Notes: a model not told the origin generated them from the letters alone. DNA of 64,000 nucleotides from Polyangium mundeleinium (GCF_028369105.1 NZ_JAQNDO010000001.1:11254501-11318500), one strand, 5' to 3'. Shown: positions 1-8,550, counted from the first letter of the stretch. Made by a program: numbers and translations.

Positions 1-1
1 G

Positions 2-1243
2 GATCATGGGTGGGATGCATTGATCCTGGGGGGCGGGCCCGGTGGCTCCACGCTCGCCGCGAGCCTCGCGCGGAGAGGCCGGCGGGCGCTCGTGCTGGAG
101 CGGGAGAAGTTCCCGCGGTTCCACATCGGCGAGTCGCTCCTGCCTCGATCCCGCGAGATCTTCGTCGAGCTCGGCGTGGACGAGGAGCTCGATCGCAGGT
201 TCTTGCGCAAGTACGGCGCGCGGTTCCTCTGCTGCGCGACCGGGCGCGAGAGCACGTATCGCTTCGAGGAGAGCTTCGACCCGAAGTTCACGTACGCCTA
301 TCAAGTCCCGCGGGCCGAGTTCGATCACGTGCTGCTCGAACACGCGCGCAAGCTCGGCGCCGAGGTGCGCGAGCAGTGGGAAGCGACGGACGTGCTCTTC
401 GAAGGCAGCCGCGCCGTCGGCGTGCGCGCGAAAAACCTCCTGAACCCCTCCGAGGTGGTGGAGCTCTTCGCGCCGATCGTCGTCGACGCGACGGGGCGCG
501 ACACGCTCCTGGCCTCACGCACGCGGCGCAAAGCGAACATCGCGCGGCTCGACAAGACCGCGCTGTTCTCGCACTACCGCGGCACGTTCCGGCCGAGCGG
601 GCAGGACGAAGGGAACATCCAGCTCGTCATCTTCGAACACGGCTGGTTCTGGTTCATCCCGTTCCGCGGCGACGTGACGAGCGTGGGCGTGGTCGTATCG
701 TCGGAGTGGATCCGGCAGAAGCAAAAAGGCGAATCACTCGATTCTTTTTACGATCGTACGTTCGCGCAATCGGCGATGGCGCGCGAGATCCTCGGAGGCG
801 CGACGCGGCTGCGGCCCGTGGGCGCGCTGGCGGACTTTTCGTATCGGATCGATCAGCTCGCGGGTGACGGGTGGCTCTTCGTCGGCGACGCCGGCGGCTT
901 CCTCGATCCGCTGTTCTCGACGGGCGCGCACCTCGCCATCAAGGGCGCCGCGCTCGCGGCCGAGGCGATCGATCACGCGCTCACGACGGGCGACGTGTCG
1001 CGCGCGGCGTTCGCCACGTACGAGGCGAACGTGCGCTACGCGGTCGATCTGTTCCTGGGCGTCGTGCAGAGCTTCTACGCGGGGCGGTTCCGCGAGACGT
1101 TGTTCGAGCCGAACCAGCGACCGACGATCCGCAAGCTCATCACGTCGATCCTCGCGGGCGACGTGTTCCACGTGGAGCGCCGTCCTCCGTGGGCCTCGTT
1201 CCTCCGCGAGCACTACCCGGCCGAAGTGCCCACGTTCGTCTGA
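2..1243 (+). CDS. FAD-dependent oxidoreductase, flavin-halogenase-like (5' end outside window)
   Basis: The reading frame is open to the left edge. The first visible codons (D-H-G-W-D-A) lead straight into the dinucleotide-binding loop GGGPGGSTLA, so only a few N-terminal residues should be missing; the TTG at position 20 falls inside the fold and is not a credible start. Visible landmarks are GESLLP near residue 43, a Lys in LRKYGARF (residue 70), the sequence WFWFIP (residues 215-220), which fits the WxWxIP signature of flavin-dependent halogenases, and a second FAD motif GDAGGFLDP near residue 295. The fold is that of the tryptophan-halogenase/geranylgeranyl-reductase-like group. Whether it halogenates or is an ordinary hydroxylase or reductase cannot be told from sequence. 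It converges with the small lipoprotein gene 7 bases downstream. Confidence 0.85.
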   Translation, partial: DHGWDALILGGGPGGSTLAASLARRGRRALVLEREKFPRFHIGESLLPRSREIFVELGVDEELDRRFLRKYGARFLCCATGRESTYRFEESFDPKFTYAYQVPRAEFDHVLLEHARKLGAEVREQWEATDVLFEGSRAVGVRAKNLLNPSEVVELFAPIVVDATGRDTLLASRTRRKANIARLDKTALFSHYRGTFRPSGQDEGNIQLVIFEHGWFWFIPFRGDVTSVGVVVSSEWIRQKQKGESLDSFYDRTFAQSAMAREILGGATRLRPVGALADFSYRIDQLAGDGWLFVGDAGGFLDPLFSTGAHLAIKGAALAAEAIDHALTTGDVSRAAFATYEANVRYAVDLFLGVVQSFYAGRFRETLFEPNQRPTIRKLITSILAGDVFHVERRPPWASFLREHYPAEVPTFV

Positions 1244-1250
1244 ACGCGCG

Positions 1251-1556
1251 CTACTTCGTGGGCACGGTCGCGAGGTTCTCCTTGCACGTCGCGGCGAGCC
1301 CTTCCTTGCCGCCGGGCGCTTGCGCGGCCTCACGCCAGGCCTGGCGCATTGCCTTGAAGCCGGGCTCACGCGCGGCGCGCGCCTCCTCGGGCAAACCATC
1401 GAGGAAGGCTTCCATCTTCTTCACGTACGCGTCGCACTCGGCGACGCCGATCGCGCCCTCGGATGTGGCAGCGGTCCCCTCGCCTTCGCTGCCCTTCTTG
1501 CAACCGAACATCGTCAGAGAAACCGCAAAGACCACCGCGATCGTCTCACGCCGCAT
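1251..1556 (-). CDS. small lipoprotein, unknown function
   Basis: This 101-residue protein starts at the Met that precedes a short basic stretch and a hydrophobic core ending in the lipobox LTMFGC (Cys19). The frame stays open 14 codons further upstream, but those codons would bury the signal peptide. After the lipidated Cys comes a charged spacer and then a mostly helical body with one internal pair of Cys residues (in AECDAY and ATCKEN) that could form a disulfide. It is predicted to be exported and membrane-anchored. I do not recognise a domain. It faces the flavoprotein gene tail to tail. Confidence 0.7.
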   Translation of the reverse strand: MRRETIAVVFAVSLTMFGCKKGSEGEGTAATSEGAIGVAECDAYVKKMEAFLDGLPEEARAAREPGFKAMRQAWREAAQAPGGKEGLAATCKENLATVPTK

Positions 1557-1640
1557 CTCGAACGTCTCCGTGGGAAAGCGGCGGGCATCCTGCCACACGA
1601 GGGCAGGACGGGGACAGTTCGTCGCGACTCCGCCCGGGTG

Positions 1641-3011
1641 CTAGGCGCGGACGAGCAGGATCGCGTGTTCTTGACGCGGACGTGATTCGAACGCGCGACG
1701 CGTGGGCGCATGGAAGTGCGGGCGCGGCTGCGAGGCGACGGTGTCCACGCGAAGGCGCGCGCGCGGCGCGACGCGGCGGATCACGTCGACGGAGTAGACG
1801 GGGCGGCCCGCGACGACGCTGTCAGCGAGGAGGAGGATCGCAGACGCGTCGGGGCGCATGACGCGGGCGAGCGCGGCGAGGGTGTCGCCGATCTCGCGCT
1901 CCCAGCGGGCCACGCCTTCGTCGGGGCCCATGGGATCGAGGCGGCGACGCGCGCCGATCTCGGCACGCTCGAAGCGCTCGGGGCGAAGGCGCAACCAACG
2001 AAGGCGCGCCTCGTGATGCGCGAGGTAGTCGTAGACGCCCGGGTACGGCGGCGACGTGACGACGAGATCCACGGAGCGATCGTCGATGCCGTCGAGGCGG
2101 CGCGCGTCGCCTTCGAGGACACGCGCGGGCGGCGCGGCGGCGAGGCGCGCGGAGGCCTCGGCGCGGCGCGCGACGAGCTCCTCGGCCTTGCGCACGAAGA
2201 GGCGCGCGGCGTAGCCGGAGGCGATGCGTCGTTCGAGCTCGCGCTCGGAGGTGTCGGAGGTGCGGCGGCTGAGCTTCGTGAGCATCGACGAGAGCACGAG
2301 CTCGAGCTCGCCGCGCACAGCGGGCTCTTCGATGCGATCGATCCCGGCCCGCACGCCGTCGAGTTCGAGGAGCACGTGTCGATCGAAGAGGGCGAGATCC
2401 TCGGGGCCGTACCGCCGCGTGGGTCCGCTCTTCGCCTTGCGGCGTTCGTCCGCGAAGAGCGCGACTGCGCGCGCCGCTTCGACGAACGCGGCACGATCGG
2501 CTTCCGTCGTATCGCGCAGCTTGAGCGCGGCGAGGCGCACGGCGAGCGGGTTCGCGTCGACGCCGATCGCCTTTCGACCGACGAGCCGCGCCTCGACGAG
2601 CACCGTGCCGCTGCCGCAGAACGGATCGAGCACGGCGCCTCCGGGGCGCGAGAAGGACTCGACGAGCCGCTGCGCCGTGACCGGGTGCATGCGCGCCGGG
2701 TAGCTGTGGAAGCCGTGCACGTGTGCGCGCGCGGCCTCCTCGGCGACCTCGGACGGGGGCACGTCGAGGGCTCTGACGAGCGCCGTGCCACGCGTGGGAT
2801 TTCCCTCGACGTGGGTCTCTCCGCCGACGTGGGAGAGCGCGCGCCGCACGTTGGGCTTCGTCGGCTCGCGGGGCGTCGTCTGCTCTCGGGGCTTCGTTCG
2901 CTCGTCGGGCTTCGTTTGCTCTCGGGGCCTTGTTCGTTCGCCAAGGTTCGTTCGCTCGCCGGGCTTCGTCTTCGTTCGCTCGCCGGGCTTCGTCTTCGTT
3001 CGCTCGCGCAT
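1641..3011 (-). CDS. DNA (adenine or N4-cytosine) methyltransferase with repetitive N-terminal tail
   Basis: This 456-residue protein is a SAM-dependent amino-methylase. The SAM motif DPFCGSGT is at residues 129-136, preceded by HSYPARMHP, and the catalytic TSPPY is at 319-323. Motif I therefore comes before motif IV, the alpha/gamma-type order. Residues 1-55 are low complexity: two exact copies of RTKTKPGE followed by decaying six-residue units such as RTRPRE and QTKPDE. The ATG at 3011 shares its A with the TGA of the upstream gene (TGATG), which decides the start and implies coupled translation. No restriction endonuclease is adjacent, so it is either an orphan modification enzyme or an RNA methylase of similar fold. 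Base specificity cannot be read. Confidence 0.8.
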   Translation of the reverse strand: MRERTKTKPGERTKTKPGERTNLGERTRPREQTKPDERTKPREQTTPREPTKPNVRRALSHVGGETHVEGNPTRGTALVRALDVPPSEVAEEAARAHVHGFHSYPARMHPVTAQRLVESFSRPGGAVLDPFCGSGTVLVEARLVGRKAIGVDANPLAVRLAALKLRDTTEADRAAFVEAARAVALFADERRKAKSGPTRRYGPEDLALFDRHVLLELDGVRAGIDRIEEPAVRGELELVLSSMLTKLSRRTSDTSERELERRIASGYAARLFVRKAEELVARRAEASARLAAAPPARVLEGDARRLDGIDDRSVDLVVTSPPYPGVYDYLAHHEARLRWLRLRPERFERAEIGARRRLDPMGPDEGVARWEREIGDTLAALARVMRPDASAILLLADSVVAGRPVYSVDVIRRVAPRARLRVDTVASQPRPHFHAPTRRAFESRPRQEHAILLVRA

Positions 3012-3412
3012 CACACCTTCTCGCGCGTGACGCCGGGCGCACGCGCCTCGGCCTCCGCCTCGGCTTCGGCCTCCGCTTCGATCGCCGCGAGGTCGGGGTT
3101 GTCTGGGGAGGCCCCGATCCGCATCCGCGTGAGGCTCCCGTCGTTGCGGACGATCTCGTGCGCTTCGAGCAGCGCGAGCAGCTCCTCCGCCTGCGGCTCC
3201 GCGATGGGGAGCGCTTCGGCGAGGGCGCGCGCCGTGACCGGTCCCTTGATCTGCGCGGCCACGTCCGCCGCCACCGAGAGCCACGCTTCGTCGAGCGCAG
3301 GCTCGATCTCCTTGCCTCGAGCCCGGGAGCGCGCGAGGAGCCAGGCGACGAGCCCTGCGAGCGGGCCGGCCGTCAGCACGCTCGCGAGGAAAAACCCGAA
3401 GCCCGGGTTCAC
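3011..3412 (-). CDS. small membrane-anchored protein, unknown function
   Basis: This 133-residue protein probably starts at the GTG at 3412, which overlaps the upstream TGA as GTGA; a second GTG lies one codon earlier. Residues 2-25 (NPGFGFFLASVLTAGPLAGL) form one membrane span followed by an Arg-rich cytoplasmic edge. The body resembles a small winged-helix-like fold (DVAAQIKGPVTARALAEALP), and the C-terminus carries the alternating acidic run EAEAEAEAEAEA. It is the middle gene of a fully overlapping three-gene operon between a zinc-ribbon/TM protein and a DNA methylase. The function is unknown. The winged-helix idea comes from the pattern of hydrophobics only. Confidence 0.65.
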   Translation of the reverse strand: MNPGFGFFLASVLTAGPLAGLVAWLLARSRARGKEIEPALDEAWLSVAADVAAQIKGPVTARALAEALPIAEPQAEELLALLEAHEIVRNDGSLTRMRIGASPDNPDLAAIEAEAEAEAEAEARAPGVTREKV

Positions 3413-3777
3413 CACGCCGACGACGCCGAGCAGGCGTAGATCGCGAGCAGGCCGATCGTCCCCACGAGCGCGACGCCCGTGAACACCGCGGCCGCGCGGT
3501 TCTTCGCGCGCCCCTTCCGCGCGAGCTCGGCGCGCTGCAACGCCGTGATCTCCTTGCCGCTCCGCCGCATCTTTCTCGTGTCGAGCGGCACGCGCGGCCC
3601 GCCGCAGACGTCGCAACGGAACCGGAGTTCGGCATCACGCGTCGCTCCCGCCGTAGCCCCGCAGTGCGGACAAACCTCCATGCGTTGCGAGGTCCCGCAG
3701 CGCGAACAAACGGCGGCCCCCGCAGGGACGCCCGTGCCGCAGGCGACGCAGCGACCTTCGGCCGATCCGGCCGTCAT
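3409..3777 (-). CDS. double zinc-ribbon protein with C-terminal transmembrane segment
   Basis: This 122-residue protein has four CxxC pairs (Cys10/13, 24/27, 36/39, 55/58), enough for two zinc ribbons. A basic stretch (DTRKMRRSGKEITAL) follows, then one hydrophobic span near residues 93-114 (VFTGVALVGTIGLLAIYA). The topology is probably zinc ribbons in the cytoplasm anchored by a C-terminal helix. It is the first gene of the operon that continues with a small TM protein and a DNA methylase, joined by GTGA and TGATG overlaps. Zinc-ribbon/TM proteins are frequent and mostly uncharacterised in myxobacteria. Confidence 0.75.
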   Translation of the reverse strand: MTAGSAEGRCVACGTGVPAGAAVCSRCGTSQRMEVCPHCGATAGATRDAELRFRCDVCGGPRVPLDTRKMRRSGKEITALQRAELARKGRAKNRAAAVFTGVALVGTIGLLAIYACSASSAW

Positions 3778-3992
3778 GGCGCCACGCGGGCGATCCGTCC
3801 GCGCGTCGCCCTCGCGCCCTTCGGAGCCGGCATGATGAACACGGTCGCGTGCATCAGGGGCGCATCTAATCCGGCGCCGGTCCCACGGCCAGAGGAGAGC
3901 GCACCGATCGACGCTGCGGGGTCGACGGATGGGAACGGGCGCCCGGCCGGGACGGCTCGGCTCGCTTCACGGCGAGGCAGGGACGTGCCAAC
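3778..3992. promoter_or_regulatory. divergent intergenic region between the methylase operon and the CPBP protease
   Basis: These 215 bases separate two divergently transcribed units, so promoters for both should lie here. I see no convincing -35/-10 pair, operator palindrome or riboswitch-like structure; the sequence is uniformly GC-rich. Confidence 0.4.
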
Positions 3993-4610
3993 ATGCCGGA
4001 CATGCGGGGACGGTGGACCCGGACGGGCCGGAACGCTGCAGCGTGGAGCGTGGCCGCCGGTTATGCGCTCCTTGCGTGCCTCGCGACCGCCCTCGCCCTG
4101 GCGCTCCGGGACGGCGCGCCCTGGATGTACCCGAACCCGTGGCTCGGCCTGACGCCGCTCGTCGGGACGCTCGCGAGCGCGCTCTCCGGCATCATCCTCG
4201 CCACGATCCTCGTGCTCACGACGCGCTTCGCGGTCGGTCGGTTCACCTGGGCCAGGCGCCTGCACGGCGAGCTTCGTCCGGTCGCGAAGGATCTTTCCGT
4301 CGGACAGATCCTCATCCTCGCGGGCCTGTCGAGCCTCGGCGAGGAGATCCTGTTTCGCGGGCTGCTCACGCCGGTGATCGGCGTGCTCGGCTCGGGCGTG
4401 CTCTTCGGCCTCTTGCATCAGATGCGCGGGCCGAGCCGCTGGGTCTGGACGACGTGGGCGACGGCCGTGGGCCTCATCCTCGGGGCGATCTTCGCGGCCA
4501 CGGGCTCGCTCCTCGGGCCGCTGCTCGCGCACGCGATCGTGAACGCGGTGAACCTCGGTTACCTGCGTGATCACGATCCGGGAGACGATCCCGAGCAGAA
4601 CCTCGCCTGA
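3993..4610 (+). CDS. CPBP family intramembrane metalloprotease (CAAX-protease-like)
   Basis: This 205-residue protein is strongly hydrophobic with about five to six membrane spans. It carries the three signature motifs of the CPBP/Rce1 family: EExxxR (Glu117, Glu118, Arg122 in GEEILFRG), FxxxH (His142 in LFGLLH), and HxxxN (His180, Asn184 in AHAIVN). These residues coordinate zinc and build the active site within the membrane. In bacteria the family is linked to processing of small peptides or to self-immunity; the substrate here is unknown. The gene stands alone and converges with the response-regulator gene 28 bases downstream. Confidence 0.85.
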   Translation: MPDMRGRWTRTGRNAAAWSVAAGYALLACLATALALALRDGAPWMYPNPWLGLTPLVGTLASALSGIILATILVLTTRFAVGRFTWARRLHGELRPVAKDLSVGQILILAGLSSLGEEILFRGLLTPVIGVLGSGVLFGLLHQMRGPSRWVWTTWATAVGLILGAIFAATGSLLGPLLAHAIVNAVNLGYLRDHDPGDDPEQNLA

Positions 4611-4638
4611 GGCGAACCCCCGCGCGCGGCGATCGCGC

Positions 4639-6441
4639 TCAGCGCTTCTTGTCGTTGACCGGGCCCGTATGCGGCTGACGCGGCGGGAGCGGCGGAGGCG
4701 GCGGAGGCGCCGGACGCACGCCGCTTTCGGTGAGATCGGGACGCGTCTGTACGGCTTGACGCGGCGGCGGCGTGGGCGAACGCGGCACGGGGCCGGCGCC
4801 CGGGTTCGGCAGCGGCGGCGGCGTGCTCTTCGAATGCGAGTGCGTGCCCGGCGCCGGCGGGCGCGCCGCGGGCGCGGGGCCGGGGAACGACGGGCGCGTG
4901 TACTCGCCGCTCGTGCGAGAAGGCGCGAGAGGTTGTCGCGGCGGCGGTCCCGGAAGCCGATTGGCCCCGCCTGGCGCGCGGGGCGGTGGTCCGGGCAAAC
5001 CCCCCGCAGTCCGCGTGGGCACAGGCTGACGCGGCGGCGGACCGGGCAACCCCGCAGACACCGCAGGTCGAGCGGCCGGTGTGTGGCGCGGCGGAGGCGC
5101 GCCCGGCGAGCGCGGCGCCATGGCGCCCGGACGAACCGGGCCTCCCGCTCCGTACGTTCCGGCAGGCCGCATCGGCCCTGCGTTCGCGGGCGCGGGGCGC
5201 ACGCCGGCTTGCCTCGGCGCGTTACCCCAGTTCGGTCGATAGGCCGGCGCGCCTTCGAGGTCTTCCTCTTCGAGCTGGTACTCGGACGCGGGCGACTCGT
5301 CGACCTCGTCGAGCGCTTCCGCGGAGAGCTCGGTGAGCTGCTCCGGCTCCTCGACGAGCTGCGCTTCGTCGCCGTACGCAGACTCGGGGACGAGCTCCTG
5401 CGAGCCCGGCGCGGCCTCCGCGCGGTTCGCGCTCTGCGGCGGCGCCACCGGCTCGTCCATGCCGAAGTCGGCCCAGTCGTAGTAGGCCTTCCGATCGGTC
5501 TCGTCGTCTTGTGCGGGCGCGGCAGCAGCGGGCGCGCGCGCTGCTTGGATCGGCTTCGCGGGCTCGGCGAGCGCCTTCGACGACGGAGGCCCGAGGTCGG
5601 TGCGCCGCGACGGAGGCCCGCCCATCGAGGGTGCGGCGAGGCGCGTGGAGGGCGCGGCCTTGCTCGATCGAGGTTGCTCGCCGTTGTGGACGCTCTCGTC
5701 TTCGAGGCGCACGGCTTCGAGCAAGAGGTGCCCGATCGGCTGCGCGTTGCCGGTTGGCGGGCGATCGGGCTGCGGGACGAACGAGAACCGACCGACCTTC
5801 CAGCCGAGGATGTTGCGCAGGATCGTGATCGCGTCGGTCGTCGTGCCGCCGATGGTCCCGGTCACGACGAAGCCGGTGGCGACCTCGAGCTGCACCTTGC
5901 GTTTCTTGCTGATGACCTCGACGACGCCCGTGCGCCGCTCGAGCTCGAGCACCGTGAGCACGGTGGCGATCGACATCTGACTGAGATCGCCTTGGATCGC
6001 CGTCGTTTCGGTCACGGACGAGGGCGGCACGGAGACGAGCGAGTCGCGCCGCTTGCGCAGCCGCCACGCCATCTGCACGAGCGCGCCGACCTGCGCGACG
6101 ACCTCGTCGACGCGAAAGGGCTTCGTCATGTACGCATCGGCGCCGACGTGAAATCCTTCGAGTCGCGCCTCTTGATCGTCGAGGGCAGAGAGGAAGAGGA
6201 ACGGCGTCACCGACACGCGCGAGGGCTGTGTGCGAACGTTCCGCGCGACCCAGTAGCCGTCGTTGTCCGGCAGATCGATGTCGCAGATGATGCAGTCCGG
6301 CTCGCGATCGCAGGCCGTATCGAGCCCAGCTTGCGCGGTGTTGCAGACGATGACGTCGTAGCCGGCGTCACGGATCGCGCCCGAGAGCAGGCTGCTGACC
6401 CACTCGTCGTCTTCGATCACGAGCACGAGCCCTCGGGGCAT
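4639..6441 (-). CDS. response regulator: receiver plus DUF4388 (PATAN-like) domain plus Pro-rich tail
   Basis: The start is taken at the Met directly before the first receiver strand (MPRGLVLVIEDDEW), giving 600 residues. The receiver (1-125) has the acidic pair D11/D12, phosphoacceptor Asp54 in CDIDLP and the conserved Lys107 in MTKPF. Residues about 148-230 (IQGDLSQMSIATVLTVLE, then a beta-rich stretch) match the DUF4388/PATAN family, a protein-interaction module common in delta-proteobacterial and cyanobacterial regulators. The remaining 350 residues are disordered: an acidic Glu-rich patch, then a Pro/Arg-rich tail with repeated LPGPPPR. There is no DNA-binding output domain, so signalling is likely by protein contact. 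No histidine kinase is adjacent. Confidence 0.85.
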   Translation of the reverse strand: MPRGLVLVIEDDEWVSSLLSGAIRDAGYDVIVCNTAQAGLDTACDREPDCIICDIDLPDNDGYWVARNVRTQPSRVSVTPFLFLSALDDQEARLEGFHVGADAYMTKPFRVDEVVAQVGALVQMAWRLRKRRDSLVSVPPSSVTETTAIQGDLSQMSIATVLTVLELERRTGVVEVISKKRKVQLEVATGFVVTGTIGGTTTDAITILRNILGWKVGRFSFVPQPDRPPTGNAQPIGHLLLEAVRLEDESVHNGEQPRSSKAAPSTRLAAPSMGGPPSRRTDLGPPSSKALAEPAKPIQAARAPAAAAPAQDDETDRKAYYDWADFGMDEPVAPPQSANRAEAAPGSQELVPESAYGDEAQLVEEPEQLTELSAEALDEVDESPASEYQLEEEDLEGAPAYRPNWGNAPRQAGVRPAPANAGPMRPAGTYGAGGPVRPGAMAPRSPGAPPPRHTPAARPAVSAGLPGPPPRQPVPTRTAGGLPGPPPRAPGGANRLPGPPPRQPLAPSRTSGEYTRPSFPGPAPAARPPAPGTHSHSKSTPPPLPNPGAGPVPRSPTPPPRQAVQTRPDLTESGVRPAPPPPPPLPPRQPHTGPVNDKKR

Positions 6442-6602
6442 TGGCGAAACCGTATCACGTGCGCTCGCCGGGGGGCCAAGTGGCAAGGGGCCCGCCCGGT
6501 CGGTTTCGTCCCCGGGGGGCGTGGGGGTCCCCGCGTCTCGGCCCGCCCGCCCGGAGGGATTCGGCCGCGCGCGCTGGGCTTTTCGGCGCTAAGCTGGGCT
6601 TC

Positions 6603-7718
6603 GTGACGAAAGGAACGCGGATCGTGGTCGCCATGAGCGGCGGAGTCGACTCCTCCGTGGCGGCCGCGCGCCTCTGTGACGCCGGCTATGACGTCATCGG
6701 GGTGACACTGCACCTCTGGGACTACCCCGACGACCGGAGCGAGCGGGGTCGTTGCTGCGCGCCCGAGGACCAACACGACGCGCGGCGCGCGGCGGATCAC
6801 CTGGGCATCCCGCACTACACGTTCGACCGCCGGGAGCTCTTCCGCGCGCACGTGGTCGATCCGTTCGTCGACGCGTACCTCGACGGCGAGACGCCGAGCC
6901 CCTGCGTCGCCTGCAACCGCTCGGTGAAGATGCGCGAGCTCTTCCCGCTGGCGGAGCGGCTCGGCGCGTCGTTCATCGCGACCGGCCACTACGCGCGCAC
7001 GGAGGTCGGCGAGGACGGGCGCGCGCGCCTGTATCGAGGCAAGGATCGCGTCAAGGATCAGAGCTACTTCCTGCACATGCTGCGCGAGGACGAGCTGCGG
7101 AGGCTCGTCCTGCCGCTCGGAGACGCGACGAAGGAAGAGGTGCGCGCCGAGGCACACGCGCGTCGGATCCCGCGCGCGGACAAGGGCGAGAGCCAGGAGC
7201 TTTGTTTCGTCCCCGCCGGCGGCTACGGCGCGTTCGTCGAGAACCGCGCGGGGCGCGAGCGGGTTCGTCCCGGCCCGATCGTCGACGATCGAGGGCGCAC
7301 GGTGGGGCACCACGAGGGCGTGCATCGGTTCACGATCGGCCAGCGCAAGGGCATCGGCGTGGCGCTCGGTCGGCCCGCGTTCGTCGTGGGGATCGACGCG
7401 GAGTCGGGCGCGGTGCGTCTCGGCGGCGAGGACGCGCTGCTCGCGACGGGCGCGCTGCTCGAAGCGGGCGCGTGGAGCGACGACGTGTCGTTCCCGTTCG
7501 AAGCCGACGTGCGGGTGCGCGCGCGTCACGAAGGAGAACGCGCGACGATCGAGCGCGTGCAGGATCCGGAGCGAGGCGAGGTGCTCGTCGCGCGCTTCCG
7601 CACGCCGGTGAAGGCGGTCTCGCCCGGGCAGGTCGCGGTGGCGTACGACGGCGATCGGGTCTGCGGCGGGGCCACGATCAAGGCCGCGATCCACGCTGGC
7701 GCGGGAGGCGCTGCGTGA
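6603..7718 (+). CDS. mnmA: tRNA-specific 2-thiouridylase MnmA
   Basis: MnmA makes s2U34 in tRNA-Lys, -Glu and -Gln using persulfide sulfur and ATP. The GTG at 6603 sits a few codons before the PP-loop AMSGGVDSSVAA and gives 371 residues, the usual family length; the frame is open further upstream but that stretch lacks family features. Both catalytic cysteines are visible, in CVACNRSVKM and in ELCFVPAGGY, together with the tRNA-recognition block KDQSYFLHML. The C-terminal beta-barrel ends in GGATIKAAI. The gene is followed, with a GTGA overlap, by a lipoprotein gene. The 161-base gap to the divergent response-regulator gene holds the promoters. Confidence 0.95.
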   Translation: MTKGTRIVVAMSGGVDSSVAAARLCDAGYDVIGVTLHLWDYPDDRSERGRCCAPEDQHDARRAADHLGIPHYTFDRRELFRAHVVDPFVDAYLDGETPSPCVACNRSVKMRELFPLAERLGASFIATGHYARTEVGEDGRARLYRGKDRVKDQSYFLHMLREDELRRLVLPLGDATKEEVRAEAHARRIPRADKGESQELCFVPAGGYGAFVENRAGRERVRPGPIVDDRGRTVGHHEGVHRFTIGQRKGIGVALGRPAFVVGIDAESGAVRLGGEDALLATGALLEAGAWSDDVSFPFEADVRVRARHEGERATIERVQDPERGEVLVARFRTPVKAVSPGQVAVAYDGDRVCGGATIKAAIHAGAGGAA

Positions 7719-8362
7719 GCGTGCGGCTCTGCCTCGTCGTCGCGTCGCTGCTCGCGCTCGGCGCGATGGGCTGCTCGCTCGGGCAGGGCGAAGGCGAGGT
7801 CAAGAGCGACGCGCTCGTCGCGAAGGATTGCTGGTTCGACGCCTACGATCTCCGCCCCGACTTCTTCGCGGCGGTGCCGTACCGCTCGACGCTCCAGATG
7901 CGCGTGCAGCGCGGGACCGATCTGCAAGAGGTCTCCGACGGGCTCGCGGTCCTGATCGAGGACGTGGGCAAGGTCCGAGAGGAGCTGCTCGGCAAGCCCC
8001 TCGACGTGACGCTCTCGCCGGGCGTCTTGCCTCCCGGCTCCGATTTCCCGGCCCCGCCGCCCGAGGATCAGCCGGCGATCCACGTCTCGCTCTACCTTCA
8101 GCGCTCCTGCCACAACCAGAACGTGATCCTCTACGCCGTGGATGGCTCGGTCACGTTTCATTCGCTGTTCAGCGGCGATCCAAACGAGGCCGAGGCCGCG
8201 GAGAAGTACACCGACGCCGAGTTCGACGTGTGGATGGGTGATCCTCGCGACGCTCCCGTGGATGCGCCCGCCAACGAGATCCCGAAGGAACTGCAATCGC
8301 GTGTGACGGGTTTCTTCCGCTTCTACTTCGAGCGTGGCCAGCCCGGTCAGCCCTTCCCCTGA
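7715..8362 (+). CDS. lipoprotein, unknown function, coupled to mnmA
   Basis: The GTG at 7715 overlaps the mnmA stop (GTGA) and opens a signal peptide ending in the lipobox ALGAMGC (Cys20) of a 215-residue protein. The mature body has two further Cys residues (AKDCWF and QRSCHNQN), a long helix pair and an acidic C-terminal third (SGDPNEAEAAEKYTDAEFD). I recognise no domain. The coupling to a tRNA thiolase looks positional rather than functional. The protein should sit on the periplasmic side of the inner membrane or in the outer membrane. Confidence 0.75.
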   Translation: MSVRLCLVVASLLALGAMGCSLGQGEGEVKSDALVAKDCWFDAYDLRPDFFAAVPYRSTLQMRVQRGTDLQEVSDGLAVLIEDVGKVREELLGKPLDVTLSPGVLPPGSDFPAPPPEDQPAIHVSLYLQRSCHNQNVILYAVDGSVTFHSLFSGDPNEAEAAEKYTDAEFDVWMGDPRDAPVDAPANEIPKELQSRVTGFFRFYFERGQPGQPFP

Positions 8363-8385
8363 AGTTCGAGGCGCTTCGATAGGGT

Positions 8386-8448
8386 GCCCACACCTGCGGG
8401 GTTTGGGGGCATCGCCCAGCTTGCCCGAGCGAGCCCGCAAACGTGGGC
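8386..8448. repeat. intergenic hairpin element, GGTTTGGGG type (copy 1)
   Basis: Arms GCCCAC (8386-8391) and GTGGGC (8443-8448) enclose a second pair, GTTTG (8401-8405) and CAAAC (8438-8442). The core from 8398 closely resembles an intergenic hairpin at 40252-40298: both read GGTTTGGGG, then a C/G-rich middle with CTTG and CCGAGCG, then AGCCC and CGTGG. It lies between the lipoprotein stop and the kinase start, and could be a terminator or a dispersed palindromic element. Confidence 0.5.
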
Positions 8449-8550
8449 GTGAAGGCGTGCTCGCCCGCTGAACATCCGGAAGCGTCCGTGCGCGCTCTCC
8501 GGCGCATGGAAAGTGGAATCGTTTTCGCGGTAGGATTCAATCAACGCGTC

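Noticed and set aside
1690-1720. tRNA-like GATTCGAACGCGCGACGC string
   Set aside because: It encodes the C-terminus of the DNA methylase in frame and has no cloverleaf around it.
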